From Zobellella maritima (GTDB taxonomy: Bacteria > Pseudomonadota > Gammaproteobacteria > Enterobacterales > Aeromonadaceae): a DNA stretch of 64,000 nt. The stretch spans positions 51,552 to 115,551 of the forward strand of contig NZ_QCZE01000007.1 of the NCBI RefSeq assembly GCF_003075035.1, given 5' to 3'. Shown here piece after piece: positions 23,364-32,703 of this stretch (position 1 is the stretch's first letter; every line of letters begins with the position of its first letter). Position numbers and translations under genes: made by a program. The notes below the pieces were generated by a model. It ran no database searches, had not been told where the DNA came from, and saw only the letters and a list, made by a program, of their open reading frames with translations.

Positions 23364-24452
23364 CTACTCCGCCAGGAACGCCTGCACCTCGTCCACCGCA
23401 ATGGCGAAGTTAAAGTTGCCCCCCGCCTGTATTCCCTTGGTGGTGACGCCGATCAGCTGCCCCTCGGCATCGAACAGGGCGCCACCCGATGAGCCATAGG
23501 TAATGGGGGCCGTGGTCTGGATCAGCCGAACCCCGCGCTCATTCCTCAACGCGGAGACAATGCCTTCGGTCAGGGTTTTCTCAAGCCCTGCCGGGGAACC
23601 GATGGCAAACACCTTCTCGCCGACCCTAACCTGGCTGAACGGCTTGATGGCATCGGTGAACTCCAGCTGCCGGTTGGACTCTATCAGTTCCAGCAGGGCG
23701 AGGTCGCGCCTGGGATCCGTCTTGACCACCCGCCATACCAGCACGTCCCCTTCCCGGACGTATTCACCCCGGGTATTGATACTGACGGGGACCCCTCCGG
23801 CCTTGACCAGGTGGTAGTTGGTGACTGCGCGGTAGGGATCGATGGCAATGGCAGAGCCCAGGCTGATGGGCTCAAGGCCGGCGCCGAGCCGCTCGTAGAC
23901 CACTATCTTGTACACGCTGGGTTCACGACGGGCGTACAGTTCAACGGCTTCCGAACCGGCAGGAGGCTCACCTCCGAGGGCAGGAATGGCCGGCGATACG
24001 GCGGGGGGGGACAACGAGGGCGGGCGGCCCAGCAAGGTCAGTAACCGGGCACACTCTTCATCCCCCTGCTCGGCACAGGCCCGATAGTGCTCTGCCGCCT
24101 GCTCACGGTCCCGGTACCGTTCACCGTAGTCCCCACGATAGATGCTGCCCAGCTGCAGGTGACCCAGCGGGCTCCAGACCGGATCCCCGCCATCCGCCAC
24201 CCGCTTGAACCAGCTGATTGCCTGCCCCGTATCCTGCCGGGTTCCCCTGCCCTCGAGATACATATTGGCAACGGAATACTGGGCCTCCGGGTAGCCGTTG
24301 TTCTCGGCCGCCCTGAGATAATAACGAAACGCCCTGGTATCATCGCCCTGAAGTTCGGCCTCATAGGCGGTCTGGTACTGGGCATCGCTGGTCAGGTTGC
24401 AGCCGCCAAGGAACATGGAAAAGAGGGCGAACAACAGTCGAATCTTGTCCAT
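23364..24452 (-). CDS. Lipoprotein with Sel1-type repeats and a trypsin-like (S1C) protease domain
   Basis: The 362-aa product starts at ATG 24452 with a lipoprotein signal ending in LGG-C18; the longer frame to 24521 lacks such a start. Residues 25-135 hold Sel1/TPR-like repeats (ARFRYYLRAAENNGYPEAQY-like units, ISWFKRVADGGD). The C-terminal half is a serine protease with His in AVTNYHLV, Asp in RRDLALLEL and Ser in YGSSGGALF. No PDZ domain follows, unlike DegP/DegS. It probably acts in the periplasm anchored to a membrane; its substrate is unknown. It stands alone between a repeat element and topB on the same strand. Confidence 0.85.
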   Translation of the reverse strand: MDKIRLLFALFSMFLGGCNLTSDAQYQTAYEAELQGDDTRAFRYYLRAAENNGYPEAQYSVANMYLEGRGTRQDTGQAISWFKRVADGGDPVWSPLGHLQLGSIYRGDYGERYRDREQAAEHYRACAEQGDEECARLLTLLGRPPSLSPPAVSPAIPALGGEPPAGSEAVELYARREPSVYKIVVYERLGAGLEPISLGSAIAIDPYRAVTNYHLVKAGGVPVSINTRGEYVREGDVLVWRVVKTDPRRDLALLELIESNRQLEFTDAIKPFSQVRVGEKVFAIGSPAGLEKTLTEGIVSALRNERGVRLIQTTAPITYGSSGGALFDAEGQLIGVTTKGIQAGGNFNFAIAVDEVQAFLAE

Positions 24453-24574
24453 GGCCGATATCCATCCGCTGCGCTGAATAAGAGGGGGTGATTCACTCGA
24501 ATCAAAGCCTAAGCATAGCATTGCCGTCGGGGTAACGAGCCGGACCTGTCACGGCCTGACGACCCCGATGGCCG

Positions 24575-26503
24575 TTATTTGGGCCCGGCAACGGCTTTGC
24601 GCGTCCTGCGTTTACGAAATGCCTTGGGTTTGACGCCCCCCTGCAGACCACGGAAGGAGGCAGGATCCACCTGTCGCATCAACTCGGGAAGGGTGTCTTC
24701 CAGAGCTGTCATAAAGCCCTGGTAGCTGGCCTGCTTACGGCTGATGGCGTCCAGCTGGGCCTCCCAGCGGGCGGTCATATCCGGGGTAGTGGCCGCATCC
24801 GGCAGGCTGGCAATCAGCTTTTTTCCGGCCTCTGAGGCCCGGATCTGTTTGCCTTGGCGAAGCAGAAACTGGCGCTTGAACAACAGCTCGATAATACCGG
24901 CGCGGGTGGCTTCTGTGCCCAGGCCATCCGTATCCCTGAGGATTTTTTTGACCTCGGGGTCATGCACAAAGCGGGCGATGCCGGTCATGGCCGCCAGCAG
25001 GGTGGCATCGGTGAAATACTTGGGAGCCTGGGTCAGCTTGTCCAGTAACTCCCCCCGCAGGCACAGCAAGGTTTCGTCCTTGGTCAGCCTGGGCAGCCGG
25101 CTGGGCAGTTCCGGTGTTTCTTCCTGCTTGCCGCGCTCATGGTTTTCAAATAACCGCTTCCAGCCCTTGTTGAGCTGTTGCCGGGCCCGAGCGATAAAGA
25201 GGCCGCCGGCAATCTCCACATCGACCTGTTGATCCTGGTATTCCCAGGCCGGATAGAACTGGGCCAGGTACTGGCGCGCGATCAGCTGATAGATATTGAG
25301 TTCGGTCGCCGACAGCCGGCCGCTATCTGTTTTTTTCCCGGTCGGGATGATGGCGTGATGGGCTTCGACTTTGTTGTCGTTCCAGGCCTTGCTGCGCAAT
25401 GCGAGGTCTGCGTCAGCCACCGCCGGTGCCAGGGCCGGACACACGCGGGCAATGGCAGTAGTCACGGCCGGCGCCTGGCTGAAATGCTCTTCCGGCAGGT
25501 AGCGGCAATCAGAGCGGGGGTAGGTGATCAGCTTGTGCCGTTCATACAGGCTCTGGCAGCTGTCCAACACCTGCTTGGCGCTCAGGCCGTATCGGCGGGC
25601 GGCATCGATCTGCAATGTCGAAAGGTTGTAAGGCAGCGGGGCCGCCTGTTGCTTGCGCTTGTTGGCAAGCGACCGTACCCGACCCGGTTGGCCGGCAATA
25701 CGCTTGAGCACATTTTCCGCCAGCGCCCGGGACAGCACCCGCCCCTCTTCATCCTGCCAGGGCTGACAGGCTTCGCTCGGCTGCCAGCGGGCGCGGAACT
25801 GCTCATCCCCCTCGGTCTGCAACAGGGCATCCACCTCATAGTAGGGCTTGGCCTGAAACGACTCGATCTCCAGATCGCGGCGCACCACCAGGCCCAGCAC
25901 AGGGGTTTGCACCCGCCCCACCGACAGCACCCCCTGGTAGCCCATTTTCTGCCCCTGAATGGTGCACAATCGGCTCATATTGATGCCATACAGCCAGTCG
26001 GCCCGGGAACGGGCCAGGGCCGATACCGACAGGGGAGCAAATTCCCGGTTGCTGCGCAGCCGGCTAAGGGCCTTGCTGACCGCGCCGGGGTTCAGGTCAC
26101 TGATCAGGCAGCGCTGCACCTGCTCCCGCTTGGCGGCCGGCACAGCACAGAAGTTAATCACTTCATCCACCAGCAGCTGCCCCTCGCGGTCCGGATCTCC
26201 CACATGGACAATGCGCTGCGCCTCTTTCAGCAGCTTGCGCAACACCCCCAGCTGGCCGCGGGTCTTCGCCTTGGGCTCCAGCTTCCATTCCCGGGGGCTG
26301 ATCGGCAGGTGCTCCAGCCGCCACTGTTTATAGGCGGGATCGTAGGCATCGGGCTGGGCCTGCTCGAGCAAGTGGCCGATACACCAGCTGACCACGTCAC
26401 CATTGGCGACCCGGATAAAACCCTCACCCTTTTGGTGCGGTTTCGGCAGAACATCGGCCAGGGCCCGGCCCAGGCTGGGTTTTTCGGCGATATAGAGGAT
26501 CAT
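24575..26503 (-). CDS. topB: DNA topoisomerase III
   Basis: TopB (642 aa) is a type IA topoisomerase that decatenates DNA. The Toprim domain begins [19 protein letters not shown] and includes [14 protein letters not shown]. The nucleophilic tyrosine is in [13 protein letters not shown]. The basic C-terminus ([18 protein letters not shown]) has no zinc fingers, as in E. coli TopB (653 aa). A repeat copy fills the space upstream. Confidence 0.96.
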   Translation of the reverse strand: MILYIAEKPSLGRALADVLPKPHQKGEGFIRVANGDVVSWCIGHLLEQAQPDAYDPAYKQWRLEHLPISPREWKLEPKAKTRGQLGVLRKLLKEAQRIVHVGDPDREGQLLVDEVINFCAVPAAKREQVQRCLISDLNPGAVSKALSRLRSNREFAPLSVSALARSRADWLYGINMSRLCTIQGQKMGYQGVLSVGRVQTPVLGLVVRRDLEIESFQAKPYYEVDALLQTEGDEQFRARWQPSEACQPWQDEEGRVLSRALAENVLKRIAGQPGRVRSLANKRKQQAAPLPYNLSTLQIDAARRYGLSAKQVLDSCQSLYERHKLITYPRSDCRYLPEEHFSQAPAVTTAIARVCPALAPAVADADLALRSKAWNDNKVEAHHAIIPTGKKTDSGRLSATELNIYQLIARQYLAQFYPAWEYQDQQVDVEIAGGLFIARARQQLNKGWKRLFENHERGKQEETPELPSRLPRLTKDETLLCLRGELLDKLTQAPKYFTDATLLAAMTGIARFVHDPEVKKILRDTDGLGTEATRAGIIELLFKRQFLLRQGKQIRASEAGKKLIASLPDAATTPDMTARWEAQLDAISRKQASYQGFMTALEDTLPELMRQVDPASFRGLQGGVKPKAFRKRRTRKAVAGPK

Positions 26504-26540
26504 GCTGACAGCGGCCTGAATCGTCTGAAGGGGTCATACA

Positions 26541-26655
26541 CGTCGGCCAAAGCAAGCGCTCCACCGACACGCTGCAAGCACCTCCTTGTGGAGCTCGGCA
26601 CATGCCCTCCCTGGCATGTGACGGTCGGTGAAACGCCGCCCCTTGCCCTCCTGTT
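26541..26655 (+). repeat. Dispersed hairpin repeat, copy 3
   Basis: Outer arms CACCGAC (26562-26568) and GTCGGTG (26624-26630) flank CGCTGCAAGC, a weak inner hairpin around CTCC-TTGT-GGAG (26582-26593), and a strong hairpin CACATGCC/GGCATGTG with loop CTCCCT (26599-26620). The strong hairpin has the architecture of 3360-3381 with a compensated stem change. The tail CCTTGCCCTCCTG ends the element. Confidence 0.7.
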
Positions 26656-26696
26656 AGCAAATGGAATCGCTTGTAAGGCCATAAGAGGGTGCGGGA

Positions 26697-27158
26697 TCAG
26701 TAATCCCCGTTCAGCAGGAACTCGTCCATGGCTTCCACCAGGTAGGGCCAGTCCTCTTCCGGCACCGGCAGGGCCGGGTCTTCGTCGCCCTCGCCGTATT
26801 CCTGCCAGTAATGCTCCCGCAGCGCCAGGGCGAAATCGCTGGAGTCTTCGGCCAGGGCATAGAGGGGGCCGAACCAGATGATGCGGGTCAGGCCGGCGGT
26901 GAGATCATTGAGGTATTCCACCAGCACCTCCGGCTCCGGATACTGCTCCATCAGCAGGGCGAAGCGCTCCCCGGCGGCGACGGTTTGTTCCGGCTCCAGC
27001 TCGCCCAGTTCGGCGACATAATGCAGATAGTCCTGCAGCACATATTGTCGGGCCTGGTCTTCTCCCTTCAGCCACTGACAACGGGTTTCTTTACGGCTGA
27101 TAACGGAAAGGGCCACGCCCTCGTCGAGATAGCACAGGGCCCACAGCTGGTCGTCCAT
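26697..27158 (-). CDS. Unrecognised 153-aa acidic protein
   Basis: I do not recognise a family. The protein begins MDDQLWALCYLDEGVALSVI, is strongly acidic towards the C-terminus (about 120-150, rich in Glu and Asp) and has no signal peptide or transmembrane segment. It is likely a real gene: composition and codon use match its neighbours, a start with upstream GAGGAC is present, and it lies 42 bp after msrQ on the same strand. It could be co-transcribed with msrPQ or be unrelated to it. Confidence 0.6.
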   Translation of the reverse strand: MDDQLWALCYLDEGVALSVISRKETRCQWLKGEDQARQYVLQDYLHYVAELGELEPEQTVAAGERFALLMEQYPEPEVLVEYLNDLTAGLTRIIWFGPLYALAEDSSDFALALREHYWQEYGEGDEDPALPVPEEDWPYLVEAMDEFLLNGDY

Positions 27159-27200
27159 AATGTCCTCATGGCGGATTCAATCAACGGACGCCAGTGTAGC

Positions 27201-27830
27201 CTAAACCGGACGCGCTTTGTAAAAACCGTGCACCAGGCGCAGCAGTTTATCCCGCCGCCACCACAGCAGCGCCAGGCTGACGGCCAGGTACAGAAACGGT
27301 TCGATCCAGCCGGATTTGACCGACCACCAGAAGTGGATGGGGATCAGCAGAGCCACCAGGTAGATGCCGTTATGCAGCCGCTGCCAGCGGCGACCCAGAC
27401 GCCGTTGCCAGCCCTGGGTTGAGGTGGCCGCCAGCAGCAGCAGGACAACCCATGACAGCATCCCCAGGGTGATAAAACCACGCTTGAGGATCTCCCCGCC
27501 GATCAACCCCCAGGCCAGCTGCAGATCCAGTAGCAGCCAGACTCCCAGGTGCAGGCTGGCGTAGACGAAACACCAGAGTCCGACCAATCGCCTGACCCGG
27601 ATCAGGGCGCCGTTTTTCAGCATTTTCGCCAGGGGAGAGATACACAGGGTCAGCAGCAGCAAGCGCAGCGCCCACAGGCCAAGAAACTGCAGCAGCTCGG
27701 GCACGGGATCAGCACTCAAGCGACCGGCATTGACGGCCCATACCAGCCAGAGCAGCGGCAGGGCCGCCAGCAGGTGCAGGACGCCCTTCAGCCAGAGCAG
27801 CCGGCGCGAAGTCAGCCGGATCAAAACCAC
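27201..27830 (-). CDS. msrQ: Heme-binding membrane subunit of the methionine sulfoxide reductase system
   Basis: MsrQ (YedZ) is a b-type cytochrome in the inner membrane that passes quinol electrons to periplasmic MsrP. About six transmembrane segments are visible. Candidate heme histidines lie in [25 protein letters not shown] and [11 protein letters not shown]. The start could be GTG 27830 or, with GAGGAA at a better distance, TTG 27824, whose last bases overlap the msrP TGA. Either way translation is coupled to msrP. Confidence 0.92.
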   Translation of the reverse strand: MVLIRLTSRRLLWLKGVLHLLAALPLLWLVWAVNAGRLSADPVPELLQFLGLWALRLLLLTLCISPLAKMLKNGALIRVRRLVGLWCFVYASLHLGVWLLLDLQLAWGLIGGEILKRGFITLGMLSWVVLLLLAATSTQGWQRRLGRRWQRLHNGIYLVALLIPIHFWWSVKSGWIEPFLYLAVSLALLWWRRDKLLRLVHGFYKARPV

Positions 27831-28837
27831 TTCCTCAGATCCATACCCCTATACAGGTCGGCGACCTCTTGCTGATAGCCATTAAACATCAGGGTGGGCT
27901 GGCGCTCGCTGCCGAACAGGCCGCCTTCGCCGATCACCCGCTCGCTGGCCTGGCTCCATCTGGGGTGATCCACCGTCGGATTAACATTGGCATAAAAGCC
28001 ATACTCGTGACGGGCCAGCAGGTTCCAGGTCGTCGGGGGTTGCTGCTCGGTCAGGCGGATACGGACTATCGACTTGATACCCTTGAAACCGTATTTCCAG
28101 GGCAATACCAGGCGCACGGGGGCGCCGTTTTGCGGCGGCAGCGTCTTGCCGTACATACCCACGGTGAGCAAGGCCAGGGGATGCAGCGCCTCATCCAGGC
28201 GCAAACCTTCCACATAGGGATAATCGATGCCACCGCCAACATAGCGGGAAGCCTGGCCGCGCATCTGTTCCGGATCATAGAGGGTTTCAAAGGCCACATA
28301 TCTGGCCCTGGAGGTCGGCTCGGCCGCCCTGATGATGTCGGCCAGTGGTACCCCCAGCCAGGGGATCACCATGGACCAGGCTTCAACACAGCGATGGCGG
28401 TATATTCGCTCCTCCAGCTGTTGCCGCTCAAGCCAGGCCCATACATCCAGGGTCTGGGGTTTGTTCACTTCACCCTCAATGGCCAGGGTCCAGGGACGGG
28501 ACTTAAATTGCTGGGCATGGCGGGCTGGATCCGACTTGTCGGTGCCGAACTCATAGAAATTGTTGTAACTGGTCGCTACCTTTTCGGTAGTCAGGGGTAA
28601 CTCCGGCCGGTAACCGGCGGGACGACTGAATTCGAGCGGCCTGGTGGTTGCCGGCCCGGCCGCGTCGTCTTTGTCATCGAACAGGCCAAACAGGCTGGCG
28701 TTTGCCGAACCACTCAGGGCCGCGGCCCCCAGGCCCAGTCCCAGGCCCTTGATAAGTTGCCGGCGTTGTTGATAGACCGCTTCCGGGGTGACCTGATGCT
28801 CACCGATGGTGGAGGATTTGGAGATTTTTATCAGCAT
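27821..28837 (-). CDS. msrP: Protein-methionine-sulfoxide reductase catalytic subunit
   Basis: MsrP (338 aa) is a periplasmic molybdopterin enzyme that repairs oxidised methionines. A Tat signal with [11 protein letters not shown] at about 25-35 and a cleavage-like ANA-S site precede the oxidoreductase domain. Cys150 in [15 protein letters not shown] is the expected molybdenum ligand. It is followed by msrQ with overlap and lies 56 bp after glrR on the same strand, so read-through from the two-component operon is possible. Confidence 0.95.
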   Translation of the reverse strand: MLIKISKSSTIGEHQVTPEAVYQQRRQLIKGLGLGLGAAALSGSANASLFGLFDDKDDAAGPATTRPLEFSRPAGYRPELPLTTEKVATSYNNFYEFGTDKSDPARHAQQFKSRPWTLAIEGEVNKPQTLDVWAWLERQQLEERIYRHRCVEAWSMVIPWLGVPLADIIRAAEPTSRARYVAFETLYDPEQMRGQASRYVGGGIDYPYVEGLRLDEALHPLALLTVGMYGKTLPPQNGAPVRLVLPWKYGFKGIKSIVRIRLTEQQPPTTWNLLARHEYGFYANVNPTVDHPRWSQASERVIGEGGLFGSERQPTLMFNGYQQEVADLYRGMDLRKWF

Positions 28838-28893
28838 GCGGGATCCATAAGTAGGGGTTCCTTGTTATAGAGCGCAGCACACCCAAAAATCTT

Positions 28894-30237
28894 TCACTGT
28901 TCGGGCTTATCTTTATAGCTGCTGGCCTCGAGGCCATGCCGGTTGAGCAGCTTGTAGAAGTCGGTCCGGTTGCGTCCGGCCAGCGCCGCGGCCTGGGTTA
29001 CGTTGCCGTCGGTCATCCGCAACACCTTGTGGAGGTACACCCGCTCGAAATCGGCCCTGGCTTCGTTGAAGGTAGGGAAATGGTTCCCGCCACCGGACAG
29101 GATGGACTCCAGCAGCTGGGGGCCGATCACCGGCGCCGAGGCCAGGGCCACCGCCTGTTCTACCGTATTGCGCAGCTGCTGCACATTGCCCGGCCAGGCC
29201 GCCGCGGCCAGCAATGCCAGCGCTTCCGGCGCGAACCCGGTCACCTGAACCGGCTGCCGCTGCCTGATTTGATCCAGGAAGTGACGGGCCAGCAGGGGAA
29301 TATCCTCCGGCCGTTCCTCGAGTGCCGGCATTGGCAGATTGAATACATTCAGGCGGTAGAACAGGTCTTCCCGGAATCGACCTTGCTCCATGGCGGTGAC
29401 CAGATCCCGGCTGGCCGCCGATAGGATGCGCACATCTATGGCGACATCGCGGCGGCTGCCCAGCGGCCGCACCTGCTGCTGTTCCAGGGTTCGCAACAGC
29501 TTAACCTGCAGCGCCGGGGGCAGATCGCCGATATCATCCAGCAACAGGGTGCCTCCCTGGGCCGACTGGAACAGGCCTGGATGGTCGGACACTGCACCAT
29601 GGAACGCCCCTTTAACATGACCGAACAATTCGGATTCCAGCAATTGTTCGGTCAAGGCAGCACAATTGAGGACCATGAAGGGGTAGTCCCGCCTCGGGCT
29701 GGCATCATGGATAACCTGGGCCATCAGCTTCTTGCCCGCCCCGGAAGGTCCGGTGAGCAGCACACTGATATCCAGCGGGGCGATACGCCTGGCCTGCTCC
29801 AGTACCCCTTCCATGAGCGGGCTACGGGTCATGATCCGCGTCTGCCAGTCCGCCTCATGGGCTGGCAGTGACACGGACAGGGCTTCATTGATGGTCTTGC
29901 GCAGGGATTCCTTGTCGATAGGCTTGGTCAGGAAACCAAATACCCCCGAGCGGGTGGCGGTGACCGCATCGGTAATAGAGCCATGGGCGGTCATGATAAT
30001 CACCGGCAAGCCCACATACTGGGCCTGGATGCGATCGAACAGGGCCAGGCCGTCCATGCCGTCCATCTTCAAATCACTCAGCACCAAATCCGGACGGTCT
30101 TTTTCCAGCTGCTCCAACGCCAGCGGCCCCGACTCGGCAGAGTACACCTCAAAGCCCTCGCTCCTGAGCCTTAGACCCAGCAGTTTCAGCAGGCTGGTGT
30201 CGTCATCCACCAGCAGTACCTTGGCTTTACGCTTCAT
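28894..30237 (-). CDS. glrR: GlrR-like sigma-54-dependent response regulator with altered AAA+ motifs
   Basis: The 447-aa protein has a receiver domain (phospho-acceptor D55 in LVLSDLKMDG), an AAA+ domain (about 135-370) and a C-terminal Fis-type helix-turn-helix (GNVTQAAALAGRNRTDFYKL). Gene order kinase-lipoprotein-regulator matches E. coli glrK-qseG-glrR. Several normally invariant positions differ: Walker A is GPSGAGKK (usual GESGTGKE), the sigma-54 loop is GAFHGA (210-215, usual GAFTGA), Walker B is LLLDDIGD (D235 for Glu) and the sensor II motif is WPGNVQQL (Q353 for Arg). Arginine-finger-like FREDLFYRLN is kept. The activator may work poorly with sigma-54 or in another way. Confidence 0.9.
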   Translation of the reverse strand: MKRKAKVLLVDDDTSLLKLLGLRLRSEGFEVYSAESGPLALEQLEKDRPDLVLSDLKMDGMDGLALFDRIQAQYVGLPVIIMTAHGSITDAVTATRSGVFGFLTKPIDKESLRKTINEALSVSLPAHEADWQTRIMTRSPLMEGVLEQARRIAPLDISVLLTGPSGAGKKLMAQVIHDASPRRDYPFMVLNCAALTEQLLESELFGHVKGAFHGAVSDHPGLFQSAQGGTLLLDDIGDLPPALQVKLLRTLEQQQVRPLGSRRDVAIDVRILSAASRDLVTAMEQGRFREDLFYRLNVFNLPMPALEERPEDIPLLARHFLDQIRQRQPVQVTGFAPEALALLAAAAWPGNVQQLRNTVEQAVALASAPVIGPQLLESILSGGGNHFPTFNEARADFERVYLHKVLRMTDGNVTQAAALAGRNRTDFYKLLNRHGLEASSYKDKPEQ

Positions 30238-30740
30238 GGCTGGCCAGGCCCCTGATATTTGCGCTCGCTGATTTGTTCGTCGATGGTGGCCAGTTCCTTC
30301 AGCTTGCTGCTCAGGCTCTCGACCTGCGCCTGCCGCTGCTCGGCCAGTTCATTCAACGCCAACATCTCTTGATTATATCCTTGATAAACGGCAAAGAACT
30401 GTTTGAGGCTGGGGCTGATGACCGGCATATTCCGGCTTAACAACTGTTGTGCCTGCTGGCGCTGGCCCGGCTCGGCCTTGGGATGACTGAGCCAAAGTGC
30501 CAGCTGCAGTTCATTGTTGTTGTCCTGCCGTCGCAGGCTCTGAATGCTGCGCTTGCGCTCGGCGTCGTTACTGTGCAGCACCTTGTCGGCATAGCTTAGC
30601 CAGCTCAGCAATTCATCATGCGTTATGGCCGATGCCCCGGCGGCGGCCGGGGCCGATGCGTCAGGAGCTGTCTTCCAGACGGGAGATGAGCAGGCAGACA
30701 GCAACAGCGCCGACAGGCAAAGAAGCCAGTGTTTATTCAT
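30234..30740 (-). CDS. qseG: QseG/YfhG-like lipoprotein
   Basis: This 168-aa protein has a lipoprotein signal (LLCLSALLLSAC, lipid-modified cysteine near residue 17) and a helical C-terminal part with coiled-coil character (NELAEQRQAQVESLSSKLKE). Its place between the kinase and regulator genes, overlapping them by 8 and 4 bp, identifies it as the QseG equivalent. QseG binds the GlrK sensor in the outer-membrane/periplasm in enterobacteria. It is shorter than E. coli QseG (237 aa). ATG 30740 is chosen because AAGGAC lies upstream. Confidence 0.82.
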   Translation of the reverse strand: MNKHWLLCLSALLLSACSSPVWKTAPDASAPAAAGASAITHDELLSWLSYADKVLHSNDAERKRSIQSLRRQDNNNELQLALWLSHPKAEPGQRQQAQQLLSRNMPVISPSLKQFFAVYQGYNQEMLALNELAEQRQAQVESLSSKLKELATIDEQISERKYQGPGQP

Positions 30741-32178
30741 CAATCTTGTCCTTGTCTATGTCTGTACTTGCAGGCAGGTTGAGTTCGAAGCAGACCAGCC
30801 CGCTGTCATCATTGAGACGGAGTGTTCCCGCCATACTTATGGCCGCCTCCCTGGCAATACTCAGGCCGATACCCGAGCCTTTCAATACCCCTTTACGTTC
30901 CTGGCTGCCCTGTACAAAAGGCTCGAAAATGCGCGCTTTATCCTGTTCCGGGATCGGCTGTCCGCTATTGGCAACGCTCAAAGTGTACGAGTCGCCGGCC
31001 TGAACCGCCCGTATCTGGATCAGCCCCCCCCGGTCACCATAATTTACCGCATTGGAGATAAGGTTATCCAATACCAGCTTAAGCCGGTGCGCATCTGCGA
31101 TCGGCTCGGCGTCCTCCACCTCCAGTTGCACCTGCATGCCCTTGCCTTCTATGGTCAGGCGATGGGCATTCAGACTTTGCTCCAGCAGGGGGCGCACATC
31201 GACCCTTTGCTTGAACACCTGAACCTGCTGCACCCGATTGTAATCGAGCAGCTGCTCGATAAGGCCCTGCAGGCGGAAGCTGTTATGAACCAGCAAATCA
31301 CAAATTTCCTCCTGTTCGGGGGTGAGCGGACCCGTCACCCGTTCAAGCAGGAGATCCGCGCCCTCACGCAAACTGGCCAGGGGCGTTTTCAACTCGTGGG
31401 AAAGATGGCGCAGAAACTGCAGTTTCTGAGCCTCCAACTCGCGTAAACGCAGGTGTAACCATTGCAACCGTTCTCCCAGGGCCACCAACTCGGCCGGCCC
31501 TCGGATCGGCCTGTCATCAGGCTCAATTCCTGCCCCCAGGCTTAATATACAGCGTTCAAGCTGACGCACCGGCCGGATAATCAGGTAGGTAAACAACAGT
31601 ACCAGCAACAGGCTGGCGCCTCCCAGTGCCGTGCTTAACCACCATAATTGCCGACGCAGCTGCAGCACATGCTGACGCACCTGCTGGATGCGCACATCCA
31701 CCTGCTCCCGGGTCAGCTGATCAAGTTGCAATGTCAGGGCATTAAATTGATCAAATATCGCCGCCCGTTGACGGATTTGTGCCCCATCGGCCTGAGCCAG
31801 GTCAACCAGTTCAATCAGGAGCCGAGGTAGACTTGTGGTCAGTGTGCCCGCATCGACGGCAACCAGCTGGCCATCGAGGGCGCTGCGATAGCGTTCGAGT
31901 AGGCGCAGGTAAGACAGCCTCAGCTCCGGATCCTCCAGGACAGCATATCGTCTTATGGTACGTTCCATATCCAGGGCCAGATCGTTCATGTCCGATGCCC
32001 GGCGGGTATCCCTGACCGCCCCTTCGATACCGTCCTGGGCCAGTCCTATCACCTGCTCCAGGCTGCGGCTGTTCTGGTACACCAGCAAGATCAAGGGTAA
32101 TAGCACCAGCAGGAAGGCCATCAATACCAACTGCAATAAAGAACGCGGAGCCAGGCCCCTCACCGCTCTCGACATCAT
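30733..32178 (-). CDS. glrK: GlrK (QseE)-like sensor histidine kinase
   Basis: The 481-aa protein has a first transmembrane helix (LLQLVLMAFLLVLLPLILLVY), a periplasmic sensor of about 130 residues, a second helix (ALGGASLLLVLLFTYLII), a HAMP-like linker, the H-box FLRHLSHELKTPLASLREG, N-box VLDNLISNAVNYG and G-box GSGIGLSIARE. The close match through SHELKTPLAS and PLTPEQEEI supports orthology to E. coli GlrK. The first of two adjacent ATG codons (32178) is used; the frame runs to 32217 without a better start. It heads the glrK-qseG-glrR operon. Confidence 0.93.
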   Translation of the reverse strand: MMSRAVRGLAPRSLLQLVLMAFLLVLLPLILLVYQNSRSLEQVIGLAQDGIEGAVRDTRRASDMNDLALDMERTIRRYAVLEDPELRLSYLRLLERYRSALDGQLVAVDAGTLTTSLPRLLIELVDLAQADGAQIRQRAAIFDQFNALTLQLDQLTREQVDVRIQQVRQHVLQLRRQLWWLSTALGGASLLLVLLFTYLIIRPVRQLERCILSLGAGIEPDDRPIRGPAELVALGERLQWLHLRLRELEAQKLQFLRHLSHELKTPLASLREGADLLLERVTGPLTPEQEEICDLLVHNSFRLQGLIEQLLDYNRVQQVQVFKQRVDVRPLLEQSLNAHRLTIEGKGMQVQLEVEDAEPIADAHRLKLVLDNLISNAVNYGDRGGLIQIRAVQAGDSYTLSVANSGQPIPEQDKARIFEPFVQGSQERKGVLKGSGIGLSIAREAAISMAGTLRLNDDSGLVCFELNLPASTDIDKDKIDE

Positions 32179-32224
32179 ACACCTACTTAGCAACCCGGCA
32201 GACAGGCAGGATATCAAAGCGGCT

Positions 32225-32307
32225 GGCTATCGGACAAAAAAAACCGGTCGGGGGTAGACCGGTCTAAAAAAGTACAGAATGTGCGTCCTTGCACGGGCCC
32301 GATAGCC
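32225..32307 (-). promoter_or_regulatory. Terminator nested in a larger inverted repeat upstream of glrK (attenuator or sRNA end)
   Basis: On the minus strand GACCGGTC-TACCCCC-GACCGGT is followed by eight T, an excellent intrinsic terminator 57-80 bp before the glrK start. Nine-base arms GGCTATCGG (minus strand, 32307-32299) and CCGATAGCC (32233-32225) bracket it, and a small hairpin GTGCaaggacGCAC lies between. No minus-strand gene lies to the right to be terminated. It therefore ends either a leader of glrK or a small RNA, in the place where enterobacteria keep glmY. The remaining gap to 32703 is AT-rich (32340-32500) and otherwise empty. Confidence 0.65.
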
Positions 32308-32703
32308 GCTCAGTGGTGCTAAAGCAGTATCAGACAGCCATAACACACGCAAATTCCGGACCGATATTTTTTATCCATTATTTTCAATACTTTATAAAAC
32401 AGGCTGACATGACACTTATACAAGCTGTATCAGTTGAGTATCATAAAAAACAGAGGCTGGTTTAATTTCATTAAAAATCAAACACTTAAACTGTATCAAA
32501 AAACAGACAGTCGTTCGGCCAGCGGCCCGTCTCCACAGGCCCACTCCGCCGTAAATGAGCCAGGTCGCGCTCCAGTCGCGGCCCCATGTTCTATGCTCAA
32601 TACAGGCCGAGGCGAAGGCTATCAATCCAGCAGGCAAGGCCTATTGGATAATGCATATAAAGACTGCCACACTCGGTTTATCAAGCATTTAAGGAGAATG
32701 GCA

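Noticed and set aside
32434..32703. N-terminal extension of the CBS protein by 90 codons
   Set aside because: The extension is AT-rich at first, has no domain, and the ribosome binding site fits ATG 32704.
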